Assembly (NCBI RefSeq): GCF_001653235.2 | Contig: NW_019154046.1 | Coordinates: 248,001-312,000, forward strand | Direction: 5' to 3' | Length of the DNA: 64,000 bases | Source of the DNA: Pochonia chlamydosporia 170 | Taxonomy: Eukaryota > Ascomycota > Sordariomycetes > Hypocreales > Clavicipitaceae | Part shown: piece by piece, positions 54,412 to 64,000 of the stretch | How positions within the stretch are numbered: the first letter of the stretch is position 1 | Layout of the letters: every line of letters begins with the position of its first letter | The notes under the pieces: generated by a model | What the model was told of the DNA's origin: nothing | The model's input: only the letters and a program-made list of their open reading frames with translations | Databases searched by the model: none | Position numbers and translations under genes: made by a program

Positions 54412-57047
54412 TGTGCCCGGAGCCGACTGCACAATGGGGGCGTGACGAAAACACCATGAATCAATTCAAGGTGGCCCAAGTCGCCATACCTTTGCCTTGC
54501 GCCCCTGCACATCAGCCTTCCCCTTGGCTGACTGCATGCCTTGATTGCGCGTCGACACTGCGCGACAAGAGCAACAGGGCTGAGTAGAATCGACGTATTC
54601 CGTGGTGTGGAAAGGTTGGAAGGGAAATGTACAAAAGAAGAAAAAGAAAAAAGAGGCTGGTCCAAGTATTGGACGTGGTGGAGGTGGTTGTGGAAGGGTG
54701 TCTTCGGCGGTCGGTCTGGAGTTGGAGACTGGCGTGCGATGGACGGAACGGAGGTGGAAGCTCAACACAGAAAAGTGATGGATTGTAGCGGGAACAATGG
54801 ACCCGGTCTGGTCTGATCAGGTCTGGTCTGGTTTATCCTCAACGCCCGATGGGCTAGAACAAGGGATAGGGACAGCAGAGCTCCCTCGGCTTCCCAGGCA
54901 TGCCGCCAGAGGTCGTCAATTCAGGCTGTCAAACTGGGTCGAGGCGGGTTTGGGCGGAGAACTGAACCTTGGAAGGTGTCTGGCTGGTCTGGTGTGGTGC
55001 GGCGGCGGCAGCGGCAACGGCAGCAGGCGTTGTGGAACAGACTCGGGAGAGGTCAAGTCAAGGTTCCAAAGTTGGCTGGCTGAATCAGGTCTGGTGAGAT
55101 GCGAGCGGGAAATTGGCCGTGGGGTACGGAGTAACGCACGGAGTGATGGATGGTGACGGGCATCAAAGTCTGGGCTAGGTAGCCAAGGTAAGGTATTTGG
55201 GCTCTGATACCTAAGCTTGTTTGGAGTATGTATGCTGTAGTTGGTCCAACCGAAAAGTGAGAATGTCTCCGTCGATATGTGTCAAGTTGGAGTGGCTCAG
55301 TGTTGGCCACGGCCTCGATGATTGTCCAAGCAATACCCAAATTCAGACTAATTTTGATCACTTGTGGCGTGCAGGGAACGTAGTTTGGCCACGAGGGAAG
55401 CGTTCTAGCAACTGGAAAAGAAGGCCAGGGGGACGATCCCGCTTATCAATGTTTTGAGTTGGATGCCAGGTGTGCTGGGCGCAAGAAGTTTGATGGCCGA
55501 TGCCGACGGTCCATGTCTTTCTTCTGGGATGAGATCTGACGATGGCAGACTGCGATGAATAATACGATACATGTATGGAGTGGACATGGAAGGTTGACCA
55601 GACCTGTGCTCAACCTGTTCACCAGCACTGAGTAGAAAGTTGACGGATCGCTCTTTCCGTGAGAACATTGAATGGTTCTAGCTCTAAGCCCACTCACCAG
55701 CTGACCGACACTTGCCTGCCAACCATCACTCATTTCTTCAATTTTGAACATTGAATGCACAAGACAATAACTGACAGACGGTCACAGCATCCGAACTACA
55801 ACCAAAAAGCAATAGCAATAGCAAGTCTGCCGCACATCCAATATAGGAAAGCAAAGATTCATGTCCTCGTCAGCGAACAATGGATGCATGCACACGTTCT
55901 CACTGCCACCAACATCGTATGGCAGCTATGTCAGGCCGTAACTTTGAACTCAATCAATTTGCCATCGAGTTCATCAGTGATGCCAGGCTGCATGCCCAAT
56001 CTGCCAAACCACCACGTCAACCCATCCGCACAATCAACAGCAGCGGCAAAACATTAAGGACCACCTCGCCCCATCGTAAAACCTTGGTCAATTCAACCGT
56101 AATCCTAATCAGAACCAGGGCAAGTTTCAGTGGGCGAACAATTCTCAATGATGACATGGCGTCGGTCTTGTTGACATGGACAACACTCCTCACGCCATCA
56201 ATGGATGCTCTCTCCTGGCCCATGTGGGGTCGACATCTCAACCACAAACAATGACATTGATATGACTTGGTCTCGTCCGCCATATGGGCAGATGCAACAC
56301 ATTCATTGTGAAAAGTGAATATATTTGGCTAATTAATGTCTTTAATGTATTCATTAAACTATGTAACTTTTTATTTTGGCAATTTATCCTTAGTGGCCAA
56401 AAGTGTGTTGTCGCTTCTCATGCGCGAACGTGCTCAAAGCATTCGCAGAAAACCATCCAACTCAACAAAACAAGCCTGACAAGTCTCTGTCTGGCAAAAC
56501 TTGGAACCGAGATTGATGACACGCGAGCGACGATAGGTAGCTTACCCAAGCCACTCTTTAGGAAACTGAACCTAAGGATACCGCCCATGGGGAAATTTTT
56601 TTTTTTGTTTTCCGATCCGTTACAGGGTAGCTACAGTAACTTCAAGACTCCAATTCACATACATCACAATCAGTGCAATTGGTTCATCAGCCGCGTACCT
56701 TTTCCTTGAAACCTTCCATGCTACATTTTTATGCTCGTCTATGCACCTATCTTACACAAGGCCCTGCTTTGGCTGCCTTGCTGCTGTTTCCCAAACAAAA
56801 CAAGTGTATCAAACTCCCCTCCATGCAATTATCCATGAGCCATCCCGGCTGTAGCAAAAGCATTCTTTACAAGTGTAGGCCTACCCAGAAAACAAAAGAA
56901 TTCGCCTTTTCCCACCCGTGCCGTATGTGACGTAGTCATTACTACTTATAATACAATATACCAAAAAAGTACACGTCATAGCCATAATGTAGGGTCGCGG
57001 CGCGAGATGCGGTAGGTCATGGAAATATCATGCTCCTCAAAACCACA
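54412..57047. other. long intergenic region with repeated GGTCTGG motifs
   Basis: About 2.6 kb between the kinase start and the 3' end of SWR1, both minus. The left 1.2 kb is G-rich and carries several GGTCTGG or CAGGTCTGGT copies, and may include a long kinase leader. The right part, about 55.7-57.0 kb, shows no coding signal. Confidence 0.45.
54805..54831. repeat. short GGTCTG repeat around a palindrome
   Basis: Two GGTCTGGTCTG-like units flank TGATCA, 394-420 nt upstream of the kinase ATG. Related CAGGTCTGGT copies occur at about 55086-55095 and, inverted, at about 55597-55606. Confidence 0.5.
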
Positions 57048-60000
57048 TCACCGTTTCCTCGTGTCTCGACCCCTCTTTTTGCTCTTTTTCTTATCCTTTG
57101 GCAGCTCAAGCTTGGTGTACTTCAGCTCCTCTGTCATAGTTTTGAGCATGTATTGATCGATGTTGCCCATACGGCTTCCAAAGGCGTTGTACTCGATCTC
57201 GCCTTCATCCACTGGTGTCATGTCGTCCGCATCCAAACCGCCCTCCAGCACAGACTTTCCCGCCGGCGTGCCTTGTCGTGCCGTCGATGTGCCCGAGGCT
57301 GGGACACTTGCTTTCTCTGTAAAGTCGGCGTCATCGGCCTGGATCTCCCTTTCAGCCACCCGGGCCGCTGCAACATCCTCCCTGTCCTCTGCTTGCTCAA
57401 GCGCTCGGCCAACAGTTCGTTGATCTCTGCTCGTATCTGGACCCCCGAGGACTCGGTCCAATGCGGCATCTGCAGCAGCAACGCCTTCGCTGGTAAAGTC
57501 TACCTTGTCCTCCAGGACGTCTCTAACAGAAATCTTGTTGAAATAGTCCGTGGTGAACTCGCCCTCTTGGATAACCACATCGTCTAGCATTTGCTTTTGT
57601 GAGGCTTTGCGGAGAATGTTTGCCTCAATCGTGTGCTCACTGACCAGACGGTAAATGTGCACGTCTCGCGTCTGGCCGATACGGTGGCAACGGTCCTGGC
57701 ACTGCTTGTCCATTGCTGGGTTCCAGTCCTGATCGTAAAAGATGACACTGTCAGCCCCAGTCAGGTTGATCCCTAGACCACCCGATCGGGTCGATAGAAT
57801 AAAACAGAGGATTCGCGGATCATTGTTGAACCGTTCTGTTAAAATTTGCCGCTGCTCTACCTTGGTTGCGCCGTCGAGGCGGAGGTACTTGTGGCCGTGA
57901 ATGTTGAGAAACTGCTCCAGAATGTCCAGTACTTTGGTCATTTGTGTAAATATCAAAGCCCGGTGACCTCCAGCCTGTAATTTCCGAAGAAGCTTATCCA
58001 ATACTTGCAGCTTGCCGCAGTCATATTGGAGTAGCCGTTTATCCGGGAACTGGATGCTGTGTCTCATGCGAGACTCATGCCAGGGATCTACGGGTGACTC
58101 CTTGGGCAGGAAGGGAGCCCACCGTACTGGCGCCGAAAGCTTCAGATCCTCGTCCGTGAAAGCCTGGACAGCCGCAGGACCTAGCAGCACCTGCTCCAAG
58201 TCCCGGGTTACGACGGGAGGCGTGACGCAAGAAAACTTTGATATTATCGTTTTGAAAGTCTCGGCTCGCTGGTCAAGAGTTGGTGTCAGAGCCCGGATAA
58301 AGGCTAGATCGCCCTCGAACCAAGATATCATCTTCTGTGGGATCTTAGGCTTCGGTCGGTAGGGGCGTTTGTGTGCATTTATTGTCAAAAGATCAATGAC
58401 ATTTTTGCCGTAAATTGGGCGTTGCTGACGGCGAAGAGCATTGAGGTATACGCAATGTTGGAGTTCCTCGAACCGACCCCATCGTGCTCCACTCTCCAAG
58501 TACGAAATGCTAGATTCTACTGTTGAAGGATCGAGAATCGTGTAGGCTGCCTGGGCTCTGACCTTTTGTGCTTCGCGCAGGTCCATCAGTGCTCGATGGG
58601 AGCTAAGTTGAGCAATTCGGTCGGCATCCACATTGGACAAGTGCTCGTGCTTCGTGGGAACAAGATTCAAGAATGCGAGATTGACCCTGCTCATTGGTGC
58701 GTTGGTTAAAAGTGATCGGACCCTGCGCTCCGTATATGTGTACTCGGCTGGCGTTGATTTGGCCATGCGGAATGAGGTCATGATGGGTCTGTCGATGAAC
58801 AAATCCGGATGGTTGCAAACTTTGCGAAGCTGCATCAGACAGTTGATAATTGACAAGTAATTGCCAGATGACAAAGTTTCCTTGGTGTCTGATCGGGAGA
58901 GGAACCCATCGTACAGCTCTCGCTGACGTTTTGACAATCGACAGAATTCCACATGTTCATACTTGGCGGGCATTTGCTTCTCAACATCTGCCTTGAGACG
59001 GCGCAGCAAGTACGGCCGAAGAACCTTGTGAAGCTTGGAGATAATCGCTTTGGCCTCGTCATCCATTTGGTCTCTGCCGCTTTCCAAAATCTGAGATTCG
59101 GGTTTGTGGAACCAGTCTTGGAACTCTTGCAAGTCTGCAAAACCGCCCACTCCATTTTCCGCCGGCATGAGGAAGAAGAGAAGAGACCACAGCTCTGTAA
59201 GATTGTTTTGCAAAGGTGTACCAGTGAGCAACAGACGAGCCTGGGTGTTGAAGCCGAGCAGTGTTTGCCATCTTTGAGACTTGAAGTTTTTGATGTTGTG
59301 TGCCTCGTCCAGGACCATGTAGTGCCATCTTCGGCGCTTGAACACTTGCTGATCTTGAAGCACCAATTGGTAGGACGTTATACAAACGTTCCAGACATCA
59401 TCGTTATTCCACCCCTGCCGCTTGCGTTTTCGCTCGTCCTGGGAACCATAATATGCAAGAATCTTAAATCCAGGGCACCATTTCTTGAACTCCATCTCCC
59501 AGTTCAGCATAACACTGGTGGGAACGACTACCAAGTGAGGACCCCAGACGTGATGGTCACACGCGAGATGGGCCAACAATGCGATAGTTTGGATAGTTTT
59601 ACCCAGACCCATTTCGTCGGCGAGGATACCGTTGGTATTGTTTGCATAGAGACCGGCAAGCCAATCCAATCCATCATGTTGGTATTCTCGTAACGTACCG
59701 CGTAGTAGAAAAGGAATTTCTGTCTTGTGGGTAGAAGGCGTGTGAGGGGTCACCGATCGACTGGCCGAAGCCTTAGTGACAGCAAGCTCTGCTGAGGAAG
59801 CCTCGACTTCAGAGGGCTTTGTCTCTGATGTTGGTGGCGACTGGCTACGCCGAGGACTGGTGTGATTCGTAACTGGCTCCGTTTCTGGGCTCGCAGGTCT
59901 GTCAATGTTCACGGTCGGCATGGGAACGGATGCTTGGGTCGTGTCATCCTCATGGGCACCCTCCATACGCACATCCTCGTTTGGTGAAATTTTCTTGGAT

Positions 60001-62276
60001 GCGTGATATTCGAGCACCGGCTTCTCATCCATGTCCCGGTGAACCTCGACGGCTTGGTCCGGGGCTGTGGTGGTATCAGCATGCACCGAAACCTCATTCT
60101 TAGGCGCTTGTTCTTCATGGGAGTCATGGCCATTAGTCAACAACGCCTCATCTGTGGTAGGGGCAGGTACCAATGATGTAGAGTCGACATCCTGGCTATT
60201 CGACAACCTAACCTTAGTGTCTGTGGGATCATCTTGAATCAGAGAATTGCTGACGGTCTCAACCATGTCAATATCAGTGTCCCCCTTTTCTGCCGGCGTC
60301 TCGTCCACAGCGACTTGCTTCATCTGTTTCAGCTCAGATTTACCAAACAATAGTCCAAGTAAGCCGCCTGCATCCTCATCCTCGGACTCGTCATCCACCT
60401 CATCGTTGTCTTCATCGTCGCCCTCTTCGTCATCGTCATCCTCGCTGTCAATGTCGCTAGAACCCATGTCGTCGTCCATGTCTACCGATTCGTCACTGGT
60501 TTCACCGGCCACGTCGGTGGCATCAGCCAAAGCCTCGCTTGGAGTAGCATCGACGCTGCCCTCCTTTTTGTCCGACTGCTCAAGATCCGGAATGTTCGCG
60601 TATTTTGCTCTCAGCTCATCCTGTGTGAGACCCTCATCCCCAACATCCTTGATGTCCCCGTCGCCTCCTTCCTCTTCTTCATCAGATGTTGACATATTAT
60701 CGCTATCGAGTTCGTCCGGGTCGTCGCCGTCACTCTCATCTGATGCTAGATTTGATTCCTCAACCCCATCATTGTCATTGGCGCTAATATCGTCGCTGAG
60801 GTCATCGAAACCGGCCTCCTCGTCTGTAACCTGTTCCGAGTCTAGTCCACGCCGAGCTTGCAATTTTTGTTCTGATAAGCTCACTGCCTCGTTGAGGGCT
60901 GCTTTGACTCGTTTCTGCTCCTCTGCCTCCCATTGCTCAAGGCGTTGACGGTTAACTTGAGTCCTAACGTTTTCCCAAGTGCCGAATAAAGCACGAATAA
61001 CAAATCGGTAATGCCCAATCCATTTCTGCCGAGCCTCGGCCTCCAGCTGTTCGGCTGACTTGGGCTGTCGTTGCATCCATGCTTCGCGGCACGCTTCTGC
61101 GAGTTTCTTGGCCATGGCACGGTGACGTTGTTGCTCACCCAGCAGGAGCTTTCGAAAGTTTGCCATTGCTTTGATAATATGGTCCTGGCGAGCATATTGC
61201 CTGCTGGGTTCTTCGTCCCCTTCTGGGATAAATACTGAACAACGACCTACAGAAAGGATGCCGCCGGGCTGTACCTCATCCTCAATGCGCAAAACTGATC
61301 GGGCGTCCTTTAAAGCGGCCTCGTCGGTGTAGATTGGTCCATCTTCAGAGACGAAAAGTCCACCGTCCTCCACTGGGATTGTTCCAGCTTGCTCCCAAAA
61401 ATCTTCAAAACTGGTGCCGATTTTGGGTCGTTTGCGAACTTGATCTGCGTGGACCAATGGTATGAAACCGGAGCGGCCGACTCGCAACTTTATTCGCGGT
61501 GATCGCCCGGTTCCATCGTGAGATTGGTACGTCGAGTTGTTGGGAGAGGTTGAAAGTTCGCCTGATAATTCGGTTCCATCGGCCAGACGTGATGGTCTCC
61601 GCGTTCTCGTAGAGTGCCTAGTACCCTGGGTTGGTGGAGATGGGGTACGACGTCTGAGAGATCTTGAAGAGCTCCTGGCAGGTGCTGGTACGGGTTTTCG
61701 CGGTGTCGATTTCGGTGTCGCCATGGGCCGCTTCTGAGAGCCGACTTTGTTGTTGGGTGTCTTCACAGGGGTTACCGCAGATGCTTTTGCTTGCGCTGGA
61801 GAATTTTTGGTCACAAGAGAATGCCTAGTCAATCTCTTCTTGCCTTGTGGCTGGAGCTCAAGTGGTAAGGTATTTATGCGCCCTGACTTGCGGCGTCCGT
61901 TCTCAGTGAAGCTGGTTGGGCCTTCGGCTGATATTCTCTTCCACGGAGGAGATATAGGCTTGGGCTTCTTTGCTGACGAAGGGGTTGGCGGAGGAGTGCT
62001 ATCTCGTGTTCGACGTCTTTTCGCGGGACGGCCATCCTCCTCGTCGGGTTGAAGTCCATCGCCATTGACTTCCTCTGGGACATGGCCATTTGTGCTCGCC
62101 GGCGCGTCCGTGCTTGCCTGCACATGCGCTTCTGGTTCATTAGAAACATCGTTTGCTTTGGTATCGGATGATATCACGTCGTCGTCATGCAACTTGTCCG
62201 CGTCAGTCGCTGTTTCGTGGGCTTGGAGATCCGCGATGGACACGTCGTGGTCGGGAGACGCGGTCTCGGGCATCAT
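57048..62276 (-). CDS. SWR1: SWR1 chromatin-remodelling ATPase
   Basis: A single exon of 1742 residues. The N-terminus is basic and proline/serine-rich with AT-hook-like RRRTPSPP stretches. An HSA domain covers about 360-450 (KAMANFRKLLLGEQQRHR, then EACREAWMQRQ). A long acidic region (about 480-650) likely contacts H2A.Z-H2B. The Snf2 ATPase has LREYQHDGLDWLAGLYANNT, the Walker A box DEMGLGKTIQT near 883, DEAHNIKNF near 985, and a TGTPLQNNL motif. The long insertion typical of INO80/SWR1 separates it from the helicase C lobe (about 1425-1582), which has STRSGGLGINLTGADSVIFY and QDRCHRIGQTRDVHIY. It exchanges H2A for H2A.Z in nucleosomes (family knowledge). It is divergent from NDUFB8. Confidence 0.97.
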   Translation of the reverse strand: MMPETASPDHDVSIADLQAHETATDADKLHDDDVISSDTKANDVSNEPEAHVQASTDAPASTNGHVPEEVNGDGLQPDEEDGRPAKRRRTRDSTPPPTPSSAKKPKPISPPWKRISAEGPTSFTENGRRKSGRINTLPLELQPQGKKRLTRHSLVTKNSPAQAKASAVTPVKTPNNKVGSQKRPMATPKSTPRKPVPAPARSSSRSLRRRTPSPPTQGTRHSTRTRRPSRLADGTELSGELSTSPNNSTYQSHDGTGRSPRIKLRVGRSGFIPLVHADQVRKRPKIGTSFEDFWEQAGTIPVEDGGLFVSEDGPIYTDEAALKDARSVLRIEDEVQPGGILSVGRCSVFIPEGDEEPSRQYARQDHIIKAMANFRKLLLGEQQRHRAMAKKLAEACREAWMQRQPKSAEQLEAEARQKWIGHYRFVIRALFGTWENVRTQVNRQRLEQWEAEEQKRVKAALNEAVSLSEQKLQARRGLDSEQVTDEEAGFDDLSDDISANDNDGVEESNLASDESDGDDPDELDSDNMSTSDEEEEGGDGDIKDVGDEGLTQDELRAKYANIPDLEQSDKKEGSVDATPSEALADATDVAGETSDESVDMDDDMGSSDIDSEDDDDEEGDDEDNDEVDDESEDEDAGGLLGLLFGKSELKQMKQVAVDETPAEKGDTDIDMVETVSNSLIQDDPTDTKVRLSNSQDVDSTSLVPAPTTDEALLTNGHDSHEEQAPKNEVSVHADTTTAPDQAVEVHRDMDEKPVLEYHASKKISPNEDVRMEGAHEDDTTQASVPMPTVNIDRPASPETEPVTNHTSPRRSQSPPTSETKPSEVEASSAELAVTKASASRSVTPHTPSTHKTEIPFLLRGTLREYQHDGLDWLAGLYANNTNGILADEMGLGKTIQTIALLAHLACDHHVWGPHLVVVPTSVMLNWEMEFKKWCPGFKILAYYGSQDERKRKRQGWNNDDVWNVCITSYQLVLQDQQVFKRRRWHYMVLDEAHNIKNFKSQRWQTLLGFNTQARLLLTGTPLQNNLTELWSLLFFLMPAENGVGGFADLQEFQDWFHKPESQILESGRDQMDDEAKAIISKLHKVLRPYLLRRLKADVEKQMPAKYEHVEFCRLSKRQRELYDGFLSRSDTKETLSSGNYLSIINCLMQLRKVCNHPDLFIDRPIMTSFRMAKSTPAEYTYTERRVRSLLTNAPMSRVNLAFLNLVPTKHEHLSNVDADRIAQLSSHRALMDLREAQKVRAQAAYTILDPSTVESSISYLESGARWGRFEELQHCVYLNALRRQQRPIYGKNVIDLLTINAHKRPYRPKPKIPQKMISWFEGDLAFIRALTPTLDQRAETFKTIISKFSCVTPPVVTRDLEQVLLGPAAVQAFTDEDLKLSAPVRWAPFLPKESPVDPWHESRMRHSIQFPDKRLLQYDCGKLQVLDKLLRKLQAGGHRALIFTQMTKVLDILEQFLNIHGHKYLRLDGATKVEQRQILTERFNNDPRILCFILSTRSGGLGINLTGADSVIFYDQDWNPAMDKQCQDRCHRIGQTRDVHIYRLVSEHTIEANILRKASQKQMLDDVVIQEGEFTTDYFNKISVRDVLEDKVDFTSEGVAAADAALDRVLGGPDTSRDQRTVGRALEQAEDREDVAAARVAEREIQADDADFTEKASVPASGTSTARQGTPAGKSVLEGGLDADDMTPVDEGEIEYNAFGSRMGNIDQYMLKTMTEELKYTKLELPKDKKKSKKRGRDTRKR

Positions 62277-62927
62277 AGTAGTGTGGAGCCAGGAGACGCA
62301 GTGGGCGTGATCTCGTTGAGGCGAGCATTTGCAGTATAGAAATTATGGTCTAGAGATTCGTAGTGCTTCAACGAATATTCATACAAAATTTGAACATGAT
62401 CAGAGGCCTGTGGCGCGGGTTGCGGCGAAAAATGTGAGCAAAAGCCGACTTGCCAGCAAAACTTTTGGAGTGGGAAGAAATTGGACTCGCAGATGACATG
62501 CCTTGGTGTGTTTGTCTTGTGCTTGCTCTCCCTGGCTTGGCGTGCGAGTGCTTCACAGGTGGTTCTTGCTGTGTGCTTCCTTCCCTCATGGCCCCCTGCC
62601 TAGAACAAGCTGTAGACCCACTTCGAAAAAATGATGGACTGTTGTTGGCTGAGGGCATGGACTCCTCGCGAATCACAGCTTTCTTGTTGACAGCTTGGAA
62701 AATTGGTGCCCCAGGCAGCAATTGGTTAGCGGCCTTGGTCATTCCGACTTCAACTTCGAGTTGAGCAAATGCACTCGCGAAGAGCCATCGCATCATCAAC
62801 AAGCAATTGGGCGCCAAGGACGTTTCAATTGGCCCAAGGTACGACATGACATCAATTGATATCATCGAACAACATTTTGTGAAATCGTGGTTTTCGCTGG
62901 ACGCTTTCGCTGACTGGTTTCTCACAG
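62277..62927. promoter_or_regulatory. divergent promoter region, SWR1 and NDUFB8
   Basis: About 650 bp between two divergent housekeeping genes with no TATA box near either start. A minus-strand open frame that spans it and the NDUFB8 exon is a shadow. Confidence 0.5.
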
Positions 62928-63599
62928 ATGCTTCCTCAACGAATCGCGCGGTCATCCGCCGCCCGCGCCAAACTTGCGGCGGCCCGTTGCCTCCCTGTGG
63001 TTCAGCGGCGAGGCTTCTTGCCTGCTTCGTTGTCTGACCGCAAGGTTCTCGAAGCCAAGTATCCTGAACGCCAGACGATGTCTGAAGCCGAGGACCCCGG
63101 CATGGTTCGTCGATCTGTTTCCTGGTCACGGCCGAATCTGTTATGAGAGCAATGTAACTGATTGAATGGTTCTGAGCAGAACGGCGGCTATATCAACCCT
63201 CCTAGAATTAAGCGCCAGTTCCGAGACCCCTACGCCAACTGGTGGGACCCCCAGGAACGACGAAACTTCGGTGAACCCATCCACGAAGATAACGATGTTC
63301 TTGGTATCTTCTCCCCTTACGAATATACCTGGACCAAGCCAGGTCCTGGATTGGTCATGATTGGCAGCTTTATTGCAGTATTTTTGGGCGTCTCCGGTCT
63401 CGTCTATCTGAAGTATCCTGACCAGCCTACCTATCCTCGAGAATTTGAAGCTGGTTTGGAACGAGAGTTGGGTGGGCCTGGAGCTGTACGAGTAAGTGCA
63501 ACGAGCCATTTTAGCAGTAACTTCGAATCGATACGAGCACGACCGCTGACATGGTGACTCGCATTACAGGCGCGAATGGAAGGAGATGAAGACCCTTAA
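62928..63599 (+). CDS. complex I accessory subunit NDUFB8 (ASHI)
   Basis: Three exons (62928-63104, 63180-63491, 63570-63599) give 172 residues. The arginine/alanine-rich N-terminus (MLPQRIARSSAARAKLAAAR) is a mitochondrial targeting sequence. The mature part has NGGYINPPRIKRQFRDPYANW, WDPQERRNFGEPIHED, FSPYEYTW and one membrane span at about 114-133 (PGLVMIGSFIAVFLGVSGL). This is the NDUFB8 family of the complex I membrane arm. It has no catalytic role but is needed for assembly (family knowledge). The first donor is GTTCGT, weak but in phase; the last exon is only 30 nt. Confidence 0.92.
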
Positions 63600-64000
63600 A
63601 TTATAGCACAATGTGGTTCCGCCAGGAAATGGCGGTGTTGTACATAAATAGGCGCGGAATAAAGGGAATTACCGTAAACCAAACTTCCGTTTCTGTTGGA
63701 GCAGTTCAAGCGAGAGCTTGAAGTTGGTGGACTTGCTTTGCCCATAGAATGGCCAAACACGCCACATCGACGTTTCTTTTGTTCACGAAGAGGTACTTTT
63801 TTTTTTTGTAAGGGTAAGCTCTTGATGCTGTGTAGAAGCAATATGATTGACAACATATAAGCAATGCACTTCTCAGGTGCGTGATCAATTGAGCCTTTAA
63901 TGTTCTGACACCTGAATGCTGTGAACAGCTGCAGCCTGTTGCTTGTAGCTGCAACATGAAGGTGAAGGTCTGGTGACTAGAAGGTGACAAGCGAGGGGTG
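63600..64000. other. intergenic, window end
   Basis: 3' side of NDUFB8. A poly-T run (63789-63807) is present. No gene seen. Confidence 0.45.

Noticed and set aside
60247..60948. 233-codon serine-rich open frame on the plus strand
   Set aside because: It is the mirror of the Asp/Glu-rich acidic region of SWR1; antisense of GA-rich codons yields serine runs.
62368..63129. 253-codon open frame on the minus strand
   Set aside because: It is antisense to NDUFB8 exon 1 and the divergent promoter, has no family features, and the plus-strand gene is well supported.

Overview
The window is nuclear DNA of a filamentous ascomycete, most likely a sordariomycete and plausibly of the order Hypocreales (inference). 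Most genes are broken by GT-AG introns of about 50-120 nt with CTAAC/CTGAC-like branch sites. The gene families are fungal: Zn2Cys6 regulator, SWR1, NatB auxiliary subunit, Cox23, ILM1 and large ankyrin/membrane proteins. I see no rRNA, tRNA, CRISPR array or intact transposon. All exon structures were worked out by hand from splice signals, reading phase and family fit.

The left part (about 1-31 kb) and the 36-40.5 kb stretch look accessory: sparse genes, long empty intergenic DNA, and many secreted or unusual products. In order they are a MARVEL-like membrane protein, an unknown secreted GPI-type protein, a pepsin-like aspartic protease, a cytosolic serpin (rare in fungi), a penicillin-acyltransferase-like NTN hydrolase, a secreted double-SH3 protein with an actinobacterial-type lysozyme-like domain, a 1584-residue ankyrin/membrane protein, a GT31-like glycosyltransferase, a Gfd2/YDR514C-like DEDDh nuclease, an endopolygalacturonase, a C2H2 domain fragment, a Zn2Cys6 regulator, a seven-bladed PLL-like lectin and a FAD monooxygenase. 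Many of the secreted or stress-type genes have a TATA box 80-130 nt before the ATG.

The right part (about 41.4-64 kb), together with CTP synthase at 32.7-35.5 kb, is dense and mostly housekeeping: a divergent kinesin-like motor, a small disordered protein, NatB subunit Naa25/Mdm20, Cox23, geranylgeranyltransferase-I beta subunit, ILM1 family protein, a CAMK-type kinase, SWR1 chromatin remodeller and complex I subunit NDUFB8. SWR1 and NDUFB8 share a divergent promoter region.

The most notable items are the serpin with an inhibitory-type hinge; CTP synthase cut into 15 exons, including exons of 9, 8 and 14 nt and two GC-AG introns, which still restores a full 580-residue enzyme; the bacterial-looking SH3/lysozyme-like protein and PLL-type lectin; and a kinesin motor with a coiled-coil-like insertion between switch I and switch II. 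No single operon-like new system is visible. The closest is a run of protease, serpin, acyltransferase and lysozyme-like genes at 5-12 kb.
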